The notes under the pieces: generated by a model
What the model saw: the letters and a program-made list of their open reading frames with translations, nothing else
Databases searched by the model: none
What the model was told of the DNA's origin: nothing
Part shown: positions 51,872 to 61,253 of the stretch, one piece after another
Layout: the number at the start of each line of letters is the position of its first letter
How positions within the stretch are numbered: the stretch's first letter is position 1
Assembly (NCBI GenBank): GCA_028736075.1
Contig: CP117875.1
Location: 2,542,001-2,606,000, forward strand
Source of the DNA: Chryseobacterium sp. KACC 21268
GTDB lineage: Bacteria; Bacteroidota; Bacteroidia; Flavobacteriales; Weeksellaceae
Direction of reading: 5' to 3'
DNA length: 64,000 nt
Translations under genes and position numbers: made by a program

Positions 51872-52927
51872 ATGAAAAAACATAATTTCAGCGCAGGTCC
51901 AAGTATTTTACCTCAGGAAGTTTTCCAGAAGGCTTCAGAAGCAATTCTTAATTTTAATGATTCAGGATTATCGCTTTTGGAAATTTCGCACAGAAGCAAA
52001 GATTTTGTTGCAGTAATGGACGAGGCTCGTGCTATCGTAAAAAGATTGATGAATCTGGGCGACGATTATGAAGTTTTGTATTTGCAAGGTGGCGCAAGTC
52101 TTCAGTTTTTGATGGTTCCTTACAACCTTCTTTCTGTGGATGGAAAAGCAGCTTACACCAACACCGGAACTTGGGCGGCAGGCGCAATTAAAGAAGCGAA
52201 GATGATTGGAAATATAGATGTTGTGGCAACTTCCAAAGAAGCTAACTATTCTTACATTCCGAAAGAATTTAAAGTTGGTTCGGAGTACGATTATTTCCAT
52301 TGCACATCCAACAACACGATTTTTGGAACGCAGATGAAGGAATTCCCGAAAGTGGATACGCTTTTGGTTTGCGATATGTCTTCTGATATTTTCAGTAGAG
52401 AATTGGATTTTTCTCAGTTCGATGTGATTTATGCAGGTGCTCAGAAAAATATGGGTCCAGCTGGTGCAACCTTGGTTGTTGTTAAAAAATCGATTCTTGG
52501 AAAAACAGGAAGATCGATTCCAACTTATTTGGATTATGCCGTTCACATCGATAAAGAATCAATGTCCAACACGCCGCCTGTTTTTGCAGTCTATGCGTCT
52601 TATTTGACATTAAAACATTTGGAAGAAAATGGCGGAATTGCAGCTGCTGAAGCAAGAAACAATGCTAAAGCTAAATTGCTTTACGACGAGATTGACAGCA
52701 ATCCAAACTTCCAAGGTGTTTCTGCCATCGAAGACCGTTCTTTTATGAATGTGACTTTCACTTTGACAGACGAATCCAAACAGGAAGCTTTTGATGCAGC
52801 CTGGAAAGCAGCCGGAATCAGCGGATTGAATGGCCACAGAAGTGTTGGCGGTTACAGAGCGAGCATCTACAACGCAATGCCAATCGAAAGCGTGCAGGTT
52901 TTGGTGGATGTGATGAAAAGTATTTAA
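51872..52927 (+). CDS. serC: phosphoserine aminotransferase
   Basis: 351 aa, class V aminotransferase. Converts 3-phosphohydroxypyruvate and glutamate to phosphoserine in serine biosynthesis (also used in pyridoxal synthesis). HNFSAGPSILPQEV at the start, YAGAQKNMGPAG with the PLP lysine Lys192, and SGLNGHRSVGGYRASIYNA at the end. Followed by a terminator and then serA. Confidence 0.98.
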   Translation: MKKHNFSAGPSILPQEVFQKASEAILNFNDSGLSLLEISHRSKDFVAVMDEARAIVKRLMNLGDDYEVLYLQGGASLQFLMVPYNLLSVDGKAAYTNTGTWAAGAIKEAKMIGNIDVVATSKEANYSYIPKEFKVGSEYDYFHCTSNNTIFGTQMKEFPKVDTLLVCDMSSDIFSRELDFSQFDVIYAGAQKNMGPAGATLVVVKKSILGKTGRSIPTYLDYAVHIDKESMSNTPPVFAVYASYLTLKHLEENGGIAAAEARNNAKAKLLYDEIDSNPNFQGVSAIEDRSFMNVTFTLTDESKQEAFDAAWKAAGISGLNGHRSVGGYRASIYNAMPIESVQVLVDVMKSI

Positions 52928-52948
52928 CATTTTCTTATCATAAAATAG

Positions 52949-52981
52949 AAACGTCTTCAATTTGTTTGAAGACGTTTTTTT
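52949..52981 (+). terminator. rho-independent terminator
   Basis: ACGTCTTCAA / TTGAAGACGT stem followed by seven Ts, 24 bp after the serC stop. Confidence 0.85.
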
Positions 52982-53086
52982 GTTAATTGAATGTTAATTT
53001 GGGAAAATATCGTATCTTAGCACACCTTGAAATTTACCTCAAACATTTCAAGGAAACTCAATTATAAAAGCATTTTTGAATTAAAC

Positions 53087-54043
53087 ATGATTGTATTAGC
53101 CAATGATGGGATTTCCGAATCGGGAATTCAACTTTTGAAAGACGCCGATATCACGGTTTTGGAAAGCCGTGTTTCGCCGGAGCATCTCAGCAAATTCATT
53201 AATGAAAATAATGTGGATGTTCTGCTGGTAAGAAGCGCTACGCAGGTAAGACAAAATCTGATAGACGAATGTCCAAACCTCAAGATAGTTGGACGTGGTG
53301 GCATCGGGATGGATAATATTGATGTAGAATATGCCATTGATAAAGGCCTTTACATCATCAACACGCCAAAAGCTTCCTGCAAATCTGTTGCAGAACTCGT
53401 TTTTGCGCACTTCTTTTCATTGGCGAGATTTCTTCACGAGAGCAATCGGTTGATGCCTTTGGAAGGTGAAACTCATTTTAATGCGCTGAAAAAATCCTTC
53501 AATAATGCTTCAGAACTTTCCGGGAAAACATTGGGTGTTGTCGGGATGGGAAACATCGGAATTGAGGTCATTAAGATTGGTATTTCTTTGGGAATGAAAA
53601 TCTTAGCTTACAACAGAACTCCGAAAACAAGCAATATCGAAATCAGTTTCTTCGATGGACAAACTGTGAATTTCGAAATTAAATCAGTAACTTTAGATGA
53701 AGTTCTGGAACATTCGGATTTCATAAGTCTCAATACGGGATTGACTGACGAATATCTAATTGACACCAATGAGTTTGCAAAGATGAAAGACGGCGTGTTC
53801 ATCGTCAATACTGCAAGAGGCGGCGTCATCAACGAAGTCTCTATGATCGATGCGATTGAAGATGGAAAATTAGCCGGAGCTGCACTTGATGTTTTCGAAA
53901 AAGAACCATCGCCGGAAGTTGAAATCCTTATGAATGCGGGAATGTCACTGTCTCCACACGTTGGCGGGAATACGATAGATGCGCAAAATAGAATTGGGGA
54001 AGAGTTAGCAATTCAAATTATTAAACTGAAAGACCAAATATAA
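53087..54043 (+). CDS. serA: D-3-phosphoglycerate dehydrogenase (short form)
   Basis: 318 aa from ATG 53087 (MIVLANDGISESGIQLL); the longer frame starts at a non-ATG codon. D-isomer-specific 2-hydroxyacid dehydrogenase: substrate loop VRSATQVRQ, Rossmann GVVGMGNIGIEV, catalytic Arg in NTARGG, Glu in the VFEKEPSPE region, and His in SLSPHVGGN. No C-terminal ACT domain, so no serine feedback of the E. coli type; the short form is usual in Bacteroidota. Directly followed by the DUF1015 gene. Confidence 0.93.
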   Translation: MIVLANDGISESGIQLLKDADITVLESRVSPEHLSKFINENNVDVLLVRSATQVRQNLIDECPNLKIVGRGGIGMDNIDVEYAIDKGLYIINTPKASCKSVAELVFAHFFSLARFLHESNRLMPLEGETHFNALKKSFNNASELSGKTLGVVGMGNIGIEVIKIGISLGMKILAYNRTPKTSNIEISFFDGQTVNFEIKSVTLDEVLEHSDFISLNTGLTDEYLIDTNEFAKMKDGVFIVNTARGGVINEVSMIDAIEDGKLAGAALDVFEKEPSPEVEILMNAGMSLSPHVGGNTIDAQNRIGEELAIQIIKLKDQI

Positions 54044-54045
54044 AT

Positions 54046-55287
54046 ATGCCAGTATTTAAACCATTTAAAGGAATCAGACCGAACCACGATTTTGTGGATA
54101 TTTTTCCGACCTATTCCTTGGATAATTTTACTCAGGAAGAGATCAACAAAAAATCTCAGCAGGAGAACTCATATATTCAAATGATCAAACCTGCTGTCGT
54201 AAGCAAATCTAAAGATATTGACAGAAACTTCAGAAAGATCAGATCTAATTACGAGGAACTTCTCGAGGAGAAAAAGCTGACTCAGGACGATTCTTCTTAT
54301 TATTTATACGAGCAGACTTTGCCTGATAAAAGCAGTTTTCGAGGACTTCTTGGTCTTGTAAGTGTAGATGATTTCTGGGATGGAAAAATAAAAAAACACG
54401 AATCTACAATCACTGAGCGTCGAATGAAGATGGCGCACTATCTGGAAAAAGTTAATATCCAGGCAGAACCAGTTTTACTTACTTATCACGCGAATTCCAA
54501 AGTTGAATTGCTGATGACGCATGAGCAGAAGAATGTGCCAATCATCAATTATAAAGACGAAAAAGGTGTAAAACATAAAATATGGAGAATTGATAACCGA
54601 TTGAAACTTCAGCAGTTCAAAGAGGTTTTGGATCCTATTGATTCTTTTTACATAGCAGATGGACACCATAGAATTGGTTCCGTTGCAGAATATGCTAAAA
54701 AACAAAGAGATAAATACAAAAGGTCTCACGGCACGGAGCATTACAACTTTGTTTACAGCTTTATTGTTTCCAACCAATCCATCAAAATTAATGATTACAA
54801 TCGCCTTCTGAATGATCTAAACGGCTTGTCACACGAAGAGATTCTTGATAAACTGAAGGAAGATTTCCAGATTCACGATAAAGGAGAAGCTCCATATTTC
54901 CCTTCGCAGAAATTCCATATTAGTATGTATTTGGGCGGTAGATTTTACAGTTTGCATGTGAAGCATAACATCCGTGAGGAACTCAAAAATGAAAATGACC
55001 TAGATCATCATTTGGTAGATAAGTACATTTTCGAAAAAATATTTGGAATAGAAAATGCAAAACATACAGACAAGATCACTTATCTGAAAGGTACATCTGA
55101 TACTCAAGGAATTACCGAGATTAAAGAAAAAGTGGACTCCGGAGAGTATAAAGTTGGATTTGGCATCTACCCTATCAGTTTCAATGACCTGTTGAAAATC
55201 TCTGATAAAGAAATCAAAATGCCACCAAAATGTACATTAATTGAGCCAAAACTGATCACAGCTTTGATGATGTACGATATGAAATAG
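54046..55287 (+). CDS. DUF1015 family protein
   Basis: 413 aa. Starts 2 bp after serA. Conserved N-terminal PFKGIRPNHDF and a central DGHHRIGSVAEYAKK. The Asp-Gly-His-His-Arg motif is like the DGxHR motif of ParB/sulfiredoxin-fold proteins, a fold that includes free-serine kinases (SerK, SbnI). DUF1015 has no established function. The serC-serA-DUF1015 order is common, so a role in serine metabolism is plausible. Confidence 0.93.
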   Translation: MPVFKPFKGIRPNHDFVDIFPTYSLDNFTQEEINKKSQQENSYIQMIKPAVVSKSKDIDRNFRKIRSNYEELLEEKKLTQDDSSYYLYEQTLPDKSSFRGLLGLVSVDDFWDGKIKKHESTITERRMKMAHYLEKVNIQAEPVLLTYHANSKVELLMTHEQKNVPIINYKDEKGVKHKIWRIDNRLKLQQFKEVLDPIDSFYIADGHHRIGSVAEYAKKQRDKYKRSHGTEHYNFVYSFIVSNQSIKINDYNRLLNDLNGLSHEEILDKLKEDFQIHDKGEAPYFPSQKFHISMYLGGRFYSLHVKHNIREELKNENDLDHHLVDKYIFEKIFGIENAKHTDKITYLKGTSDTQGITEIKEKVDSGEYKVGFGIYPISFNDLLKISDKEIKMPPKCTLIEPKLITALMMYDMK

Positions 55288-55309
55288 ATAAAAACTACGA
55301 TTTTATTGT

Positions 55310-55341
55310 AAAGATGTCTTTGAAAATTGGCATCTTTTTTT
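55310..55341 (+). terminator. probable rho-independent terminator
   Basis: AAAGATG / CATCTTT stem with a 14-base loop and a run of Ts, 23 bp after the DUF1015 gene. Confidence 0.65.
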
Positions 55342-55527
55342 ATTTTATTAAATAATAGATGTATATATTTGATTTATTTTCAGATAGTTATATTTGGCAA
55401 TTTAGAATTATGCTGTATGTGTAAAATCAGCTGAAAAAAAGATTTTAATTTTATATCTTTACATAATTAACATACGTATATTTTACTTTGGAATAACAAA
55501 GAATATCATTAAAACAGTATAAACCGA

Positions 55528-57732
55528 ATGTATCCAAAGGAATATATTAATTGCGACCAAGAACCGATTCATATCTGTGGAGAAGTTCAAAAATACGGAT
55601 ATCTTTTAGGTGCAAAAGATTCCAAAATCACTTTCTATAGTGAAAACATTTTGCATCTTTTTTCCTTGGAGGCCAAGTCTGTACTAGGTCAGGATGTAAA
55701 AGTTTTATTTGATCAGCTTGAACTTGATGTCAATTGGGATAATTTTTCAGACAATCAGGAACTAGCGATTCAGCATATCAATTTTAAGGAAGAAGATTTT
55801 ACACTTTCTATCCATACAAATCAAGGTTTTACTTTTTACGAAATCGAGAAGGTAATTCCAAACCATAAGATCAATCAGGAATACAAAGCCATTCAGAATA
55901 TTCTCAAAATGTCAAACGATGAGAATATTTGGAAACTTTTACTGCACGAAGTTCAAAACGTTATCGATTTTGACCGCGCAATGATCTACCAATTTCTTTA
56001 CGATGGCAGTGGCGAAGTGATAGAGGAATCTGTAAAGCCAGGCTTAGAGAGTTATCTTCACCTTCATTATCCGGAATCTGATATTCCTGCGCAGGCAAGA
56101 GCACTTTACCTAAAAAACACAGTCCGAATCACCTCTCATGTTTCTGGTGAAACCTACCCTATCTATGGTGTTCAGAAAGAAAATATTGATTTAACGTATA
56201 GCGTTACTAGATCGTCTTCTCCAGTTCATCGTCAATATCTAAAAAATGCTGGCGTAGAATCCAGTTTCAGTGCTTCGATCATTGTTAATGGTGTTCTGTG
56301 GGGAATGGTGGCATGCCAGAACGCAGAGCCGAAACACCTTGATCTGCAGTCCAGACTTTTGGTGGAAACACTTACCAGAACTGCAGCCAATGCTTATGGT
56401 TCTTACAGATCCTTACAAACTTTGGCAGATTATCAAAAAAGTAATCTTAGTAATATTTCGCTTCGTCAGAATCTTTTGAGCGAAGAAAATTTTGCGAAAG
56501 CTCTGAACAATAATATTAAAGATATTATGGATGTCTGTGCTGCAGAAGGAATGATTATTAAAATTAATAATGAAATCCTGACCTATGGCAATGTCCCAAA
56601 CCAGTCAGATATTGATAAAATCATCAATTGGAGCAAAGATACCAACCAGGATTTAGAAGAAAATATATTTATCTCAAATACGTTCTGTAAAACCAGTGGT
56701 CTGGAATTGGATAATTCTGAAATCAGCTGTGGAATCATCATCAGTGTTCTCGGAAATAACACTTCCGATATGCTGATCTGGATGAGAAAGGAACAGGGTC
56801 AAAAAATAAAATGGGCCGGAAATCCAGAGAAAGAAACTGTCTCTGAAATAAAAGATGGTGTAGAAATCATCAAATTCTCGCCAAGAAAATCATTCGAGGT
56901 ATGGAAGGAATATGTAAAAGATACAGCACTTCCTTGGAAAACAAGAGAGATAGAATCTGCAAAATGGATCACATCTGTAATTCTGAAAGCTTCTCACACA
57001 AAATCTGCTCAGATTGTAGATCTTAATAATCAATTGAGAGAACTAAATGAGGAATTGGATTCTTTTTCATACACCATTTCTCACGACCTCAATACACCGC
57101 TTACAGTCATCAAACTCAATGCTCAATTGATGAAAAGACTACAGCAGCCTGATGAAAAAACTCAGAAATTTTTAGATACAATTATTGGTCAAGTAGACTC
57201 TATGAGTGACATGATCAAAAATGTATTGGAACTCAGCAAGATTAAAAAATCTGAGATTGAGCTTAAAAAGATCGAAGTTGATCCATTAATCAATAGATTG
57301 GCAGATGAATCCAAGATAAGTTTTGACTCGCCTCATACCGAGATCATTATTGAGAATACGCCTGAAGTTTTGGGCGATCCCACAATGGTGTATCAGGTCT
57401 TTGGAAATGTGATTGGCAATGCCATTAAATATTCTTCCAGATCATCAAAACCTACTGTGAGAATCATTGGTGAAGTCTACGAAACTGGTGTAACTTATAA
57501 GATATCAGATAACGGAATTGGCATTGATAAAGAAGATGCTGGCAAGATGTTTAAGATATTCAGCAGGATGAGTAATGCAAAAGCTTTCAATGGAAATGGT
57601 GTCGGTCTGAATATCGTTCATCATCTAATGGAAAAAATGGGTGGCGAAATCAGCTACGAAAGCGAAAGCGGCATCGGAACTACCTTTATATTAAAATTTC
57701 AAAAACCTGACTATGATTTCAGTATTTCTTAA
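55528..57732 (+). CDS. bphP: bacteriophytochrome sensor histidine kinase
   Basis: 734 aa. PAS_2 ~10-115, with chromophore Cys9 in NCDQEPIHICG; GAF ~130-300 with HLHYPESDIPAQARALYLKN (PxSDIP motif, here Glu at the second position); PHY ~310-490; HisKA with TISHDLNTPLTVIK (phospho-His519) and HATPase_c with NVIGNAIKYSSRSS, DNGIGID and GNGVGLNIV. Light-sensing kinase binding biliverdin made by the heme oxygenase encoded next, with which it overlaps by 20 nt. No response regulator adjacent. CATACGTATA lies in the upstream region. Confidence 0.96.
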   Translation: MYPKEYINCDQEPIHICGEVQKYGYLLGAKDSKITFYSENILHLFSLEAKSVLGQDVKVLFDQLELDVNWDNFSDNQELAIQHINFKEEDFTLSIHTNQGFTFYEIEKVIPNHKINQEYKAIQNILKMSNDENIWKLLLHEVQNVIDFDRAMIYQFLYDGSGEVIEESVKPGLESYLHLHYPESDIPAQARALYLKNTVRITSHVSGETYPIYGVQKENIDLTYSVTRSSSPVHRQYLKNAGVESSFSASIIVNGVLWGMVACQNAEPKHLDLQSRLLVETLTRTAANAYGSYRSLQTLADYQKSNLSNISLRQNLLSEENFAKALNNNIKDIMDVCAAEGMIIKINNEILTYGNVPNQSDIDKIINWSKDTNQDLEENIFISNTFCKTSGLELDNSEISCGIIISVLGNNTSDMLIWMRKEQGQKIKWAGNPEKETVSEIKDGVEIIKFSPRKSFEVWKEYVKDTALPWKTREIESAKWITSVILKASHTKSAQIVDLNNQLRELNEELDSFSYTISHDLNTPLTVIKLNAQLMKRLQQPDEKTQKFLDTIIGQVDSMSDMIKNVLELSKIKKSEIELKKIEVDPLINRLADESKISFDSPHTEIIIENTPEVLGDPTMVYQVFGNVIGNAIKYSSRSSKPTVRIIGEVYETGVTYKISDNGIGIDKEDAGKMFKIFSRMSNAKAFNGNGVGLNIVHHLMEKMGGEISYESESGIGTTFILKFQKPDYDFSIS

Positions 57733-58249
57733 AGAACAAACCAAACAACAACACGACGATACAGAGGCAAAACTACAATCCCAAAAGATCTTTGATAAAT
57801 CCTACACTTTGGATGATTACAAGACACTTTTGATCCACAATTACAAACTGATCAGCAGATACGAACCTCAGATCCATGATCAACTTCAAAATTATCCAGA
57901 ATTGAAGTTAGAATTAAGAAGCAAGATCGAAGCCCTTAAAACTGACCTTGATAACTTAAATATCAAAACAGAAAACGAAGTTCCCACACAAAACCTGGAA
58001 AACGAAGCTGAGGCTTTTGGCGCCCTTTACGTAATGGAAGGTTCTACACTGGGTGGAAATGTCATCGCAAAACAATTGAAAAGAAATCCAGAATTTGAGA
58101 ATATAGAGTTCAATTACTTCGGAGTTTATGGCGAGAATACTGGACCATATTGGCAGGAATTCAAATCCATTATTGATGAAAAAATTACCGAAGAACATTA
58201 TGAAGCTTGCGTAGCTGGTGCGAAGAAAGCTTACCAATTACTTTCATAA
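57713..58249 (+). CDS. bphO: bacteriophytochrome heme oxygenase
   Basis: 178 aa. Breaks heme to biliverdin, the phytochrome chromophore. N-terminal SVFLKEQTKQQHDDTEAKL with the proximal His14; a later GALYVMEGSTLGGNVIAKQL with the distal-helix glycines. Overlaps the 3' end of bphP by 20 nt, so translationally coupled, as is usual for bphOP pairs. Ends with a bidirectional terminator. Confidence 0.93.
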   Translation: MISVFLKEQTKQQHDDTEAKLQSQKIFDKSYTLDDYKTLLIHNYKLISRYEPQIHDQLQNYPELKLELRSKIEALKTDLDNLNIKTENEVPTQNLENEAEAFGALYVMEGSTLGGNVIAKQLKRNPEFENIEFNYFGVYGENTGPYWQEFKSIIDEKITEEHYEACVAGAKKAYQLLS

Positions 58250-58268
58250 GAGACTTGAAAATATAAAT

Positions 58269-58302
58269 AAAAAGGAGTGAAAAATTAATTTCACTCCTTT
58301 TT
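58269..58302. terminator. bidirectional rho-independent terminator
   Basis: AAAAAGGAGTGAAA / TTTCACTCCTTTTT perfect stem, between the convergent bphO and prolyl isomerase genes. Confidence 0.85.
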
Positions 58303-58325
58303 ATTTTGTTTGATAAGACCTGGAA

Positions 58326-59423
58326 TTATCCACCGATCTTAACCAATTCTACGTCGAAGATCAACCAAGAGTTTGGTGGGATCACACCGCCAGCTCCTCT
58401 TTCTCCATAACCTAAAGCTGGTGGGATCAACAATGTTGCAGTTTCTCCTTCTTTCAATAGAAGAATTCCCTCGTCCCAACCTTTGATTACCTGACCAACA
58501 CCGATTGGAATATCGATTGGCGCATTTCTTTTGAAAGAGTTATCAAACTCCTCACCGTTGATCAACTTTCCTGCATAATGTACAGCAACTGTTTGACCCG
58601 GCGTAGGCGTTGCACCAGTGGTAGTTTTAGTGATTTTATAGTAAAGACCAGAAGGCGTAGATTGCATTCCAGCTTTCATATCATTGACCAATTTTTCTTG
58701 GTTCGCAGCGAACTCAGCCAATTTCTTAGCTTTTTCCTCTTCCGCTTTTGCCAGATATGCTCTGTTTTTTTCTTCGATCTTAGCTTTGCCTTCAGAGAAG
58801 ATCTTCGCTGCATCGTAATGTTTATAAGCATCACCTTTACCGAATACTGCAACTTTTGTCAAAACAACGTCTGTTTTAGGTTTGTCTTGAGGTCCTTTTT
58901 CTACGTTTGCGATAGAATCGATAGTTGCTTCTCCACCTACCACTTTTCCGAAGATTGTATGTTTTCCGTCCAACCAAGGCGTTGCGATCTCTGTAATGAA
59001 GAACTGAGAACCGTTGGTATTTGGTCCAGAATTCGCCATAGAAAGGATTCCTTTCCCTGTGTGTTGAAGGTCATTTCTCTCGTCAGCAAATTTGTATCCA
59101 GGATCTCCCATTCCAGTTCCTTGTGGATCGCCACCTTGAATCATAAAATCTTTGATCACTCTGTGGAAGATGGTACCATCGTAGAAAGGTTCCCCTTTTT
59201 TCTTAGCTTTGTTCTCGATCTTACCTTCCGCAAGTCCAACAAAATTGGCAACGGTTACAGGAGATTTCTCGTCCTCGAATTTCACCAAGATCTCTCCCTT
59301 GCTTGTTACAAAATTTCCATAAAGCCCGTCTGGCAGACTTTTATAAACTTCTTTGTCTATTTCCAATGTTTTACAATTTAATAATGTTAATAATGTTATA
59401 GAAAGTGCTATAATTTTTTTCAT
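58326..59423 (-). CDS. cyclophilin-FKBP fusion peptidyl-prolyl isomerase
   Basis: 365 aa lipoprotein (LTLLNC, Cys17). N-terminal cyclophilin domain (~40-215): GTIFHRVIKDFMIQGGDPQG, SMANSGPNTNGSQFFI, KHTIFGKVV. A charged linker ~220-255, then an FKBP domain ~265-365 (VAVHYAGKLINGEEFDNSFK, ending FDVELVKIG). Both fold types catalyse prolyl cis/trans isomerisation; expected at the periplasmic or outer membrane face. Lies 18 bp downstream of gldI and probably co-transcribed. Confidence 0.94.
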   Translation of the reverse strand: MKKIIALSITLLTLLNCKTLEIDKEVYKSLPDGLYGNFVTSKGEILVKFEDEKSPVTVANFVGLAEGKIENKAKKKGEPFYDGTIFHRVIKDFMIQGGDPQGTGMGDPGYKFADERNDLQHTGKGILSMANSGPNTNGSQFFITEIATPWLDGKHTIFGKVVGGEATIDSIANVEKGPQDKPKTDVVLTKVAVFGKGDAYKHYDAAKIFSEGKAKIEEKNRAYLAKAEEEKAKKLAEFAANQEKLVNDMKAGMQSTPSGLYYKITKTTTGATPTPGQTVAVHYAGKLINGEEFDNSFKRNAPIDIPIGVGQVIKGWDEGILLLKEGETATLLIPPALGYGERGAGGVIPPNSWLIFDVELVKIGG

Positions 59424-59441
59424 TTTTAATATAGTCGTTAG

Positions 59442-59954
59442 TTATAATACTTTTACTTTGATGATGAGAGGCATATCGTTGCTGATCTTCTTACCATCAC
59501 CATAAGTTCCATACGCCAAAACAGAAGGCACCAGGATTTCTGCTTCCTCTCCTTTTTTAAGATAACGGATGACATCTTCCACGGCATCCATCTCTTTGAA
59601 ATGACCGAATTCCACATCCGTATTTTGAATGGATGAATCGTACAACTTGGTTCTGTCAAAATCGTAGATATCATATTGGTACGAAACTTTTTCGCCGTTG
59701 TTTTTGCGAGCTTGCTTCTCCAGACCTTCTATGTTTACCCAATAGTTCATTCCCATCGGATAATATTTTACCTCTTGTGACTTGATCCAATCTTGGATCT
59801 GGGTCCTCTCGAGATTGTTGAGGTCTTTCGTTCTGTTTTTGGAAACTTCCATCTCGTTTGCAGACAGATATTGCTCACCTTGTGTTGGTGTGGGGTTTTG
59901 CTTTGCGCAGGATGCAACGATAGCGAATGAGGCGATGTAGATCAGTTTCTTCAT
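59442..59954 (-). CDS. gldI: GldI-type FKBP lipoprotein
   Basis: 170 aa from ATG 59954 (MKKLIYIASFAIVASC, lipobox Cys16). FKBP-like C-terminal domain (GEEAEILVPSVLAYGTYGDG). GldI is the prolyl isomerase lipoprotein required for gliding and linked to T9SS function in Flavobacteriia; in non-gliders it is kept with the secretion system. A longer start at 60008 would precede the signal peptide and is rejected. Operon with the cyclophilin-FKBP gene. Confidence 0.85.
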   Translation of the reverse strand: MKKLIYIASFAIVASCAKQNPTPTQGEQYLSANEMEVSKNRTKDLNNLERTQIQDWIKSQEVKYYPMGMNYWVNIEGLEKQARKNNGEKVSYQYDIYDFDRTKLYDSSIQNTDVEFGHFKEMDAVEDVIRYLKKGEEAEILVPSVLAYGTYGDGKKISNDMPLIIKVKVL

Positions 59955-60044
59955 AATAGAATCGTTTTTCTGAAAGATAAAATAATTGATCTGGAAAAAC
60001 TTTGGCAAAATTAAGAATTTTCAAAGACTTAATTGTTATTAAAA

Positions 60045-60073
60045 CAAAAACCGGAAGATAATTTCCGGTTTTG
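60045..60073 (-). terminator. terminator of ilvE
   Basis: AAAACCGGAA / TTCCGGTTTT stem followed on the minus strand by a T-rich run, 27 bp after the ilvE stop. Confidence 0.8.
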
Positions 60074-60099
60074 CTTTTCACTTTACTTTTTATTTAATT

Positions 60100-61170
60100 C
60101 TATACACTGTATACATTTTCTTCCACCAATACTCTCCATCCAAAAGGATCCTCTGCATTGTTGGTCTGGATATTCACAAGGTCATTCTTAAGTTGTGCTG
60201 CAAAACTCTCTTCATCAGAAAGTCTAGGCAACTCAAGATGCTCACCTTGGTAACCCAACGCTTCGAAGATACTAGTTACCACAGCAGTTCCAACGCCCCA
60301 AACCTCTTTCAAAGTTCCGTTTCTTTGTGCCTCGATAACGTCTGTCACCTTCACATTTCCGACAACTACTTCAATTCCTCTTCTTTCAGCAAGTTTCAGG
60401 AAGCTATCTCTAGTAATTCCATCCAAAATTTTATCAGAAGTTTTCGGTGTGTAGATCGTATCGTTGATTCTAACAAAGACATTCATCGTTCCACTTTCCT
60501 CAAAGTACTCGTGAGAACAATCGTCTGTCCAAATGATCTGATCATAACCTTCCTCTATCGCCAATTGCGTTGGATAGAAGGAAGCTGCATAGTTTCCAGC
60601 TGCCTTCGCTGCACCTACACCGCCACTTGCCGCTCTGGAATAATGGTCTGATATCTTCACAGAAACTGGAGCTGTATAATAACTCTTTGCAGGCGTTGCT
60701 ACAATGGCAAACATATATTTTTCGGAGATCCTAGCTTTCAAGGCTTCTTCAGTTGCGAACAAAAGCGGTCTGATGTACAAAGACATTCCTTCGCCTTGTG
60801 GAATCCATTCTCTATCTATATCTACCAAAGCTTTCAATCCGCCAAGGAACATTTCTTCGGAAATCTCAGGAATAGCCAATCTTTTTGCGGATTTGTTAAT
60901 GCGTTCAAAGTTCTTTTCCGGGCGGAAAAGGAACACTTGCCCATCATTATCCTTATAAGCCTTCATTCCCTCAAAACACGCTTGTCCGTAATTTACCCCC
61001 ATCATAGCCGGGGTAAAACCGATTGGACCATAAGGAATCAACTGTAGATCCCCCCATTTTCCGTTCTCGTATTCGCAGATTATCATATGATCGATAAAAG
61101 TATTTCCAAATGAGAAATTACTTGGATCAAATGTTGAAATTCTTGGGTTGGTAGATTTTTGAATTATCAT
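60100..61170 (-). CDS. ilvE: branched-chain-amino-acid aminotransferase
   Basis: 356 aa, class IV PLP enzyme of the long BCAT-II type. Transaminates leucine, isoleucine and valine with 2-oxoglutarate. PLP lysine Lys189 in GAAKAAGNYAASFYP; IIWTDDCSHEYFEESGTMNV holds the conserved Glu; SLYIRPLLFATE is the substrate-strand motif. Cytoplasmic. Monocistronic with its own terminator. Confidence 0.96.
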   Translation of the reverse strand: MIIQKSTNPRISTFDPSNFSFGNTFIDHMIICEYENGKWGDLQLIPYGPIGFTPAMMGVNYGQACFEGMKAYKDNDGQVFLFRPEKNFERINKSAKRLAIPEISEEMFLGGLKALVDIDREWIPQGEGMSLYIRPLLFATEEALKARISEKYMFAIVATPAKSYYTAPVSVKISDHYSRAASGGVGAAKAAGNYAASFYPTQLAIEEGYDQIIWTDDCSHEYFEESGTMNVFVRINDTIYTPKTSDKILDGITRDSFLKLAERRGIEVVVGNVKVTDVIEAQRNGTLKEVWGVGTAVVTSIFEALGYQGEHLELPRLSDEESFAAQLKNDLVNIQTNNAEDPFGWRVLVEENVYSV

Positions 61171-61253
61171 TTTTTAATTTTTTGTTGAGGTATTACAAAT
61201 ATATAATAAATATTTAATAATAAAAATTAATGTTAAATTTGTAAAAAAATACT

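Noticed and set aside
53087-54043. Truncated serA
   Set aside because: The lack of an ACT domain is normal for the short form; all catalytic residues are present.
58578-59381. 267-aa open frame antisense to the cyclophilin-FKBP gene
   Set aside because: Shadow of a well-supported gene; the frame is rich in Phe, Ser, Cys and Arg and has no motif.
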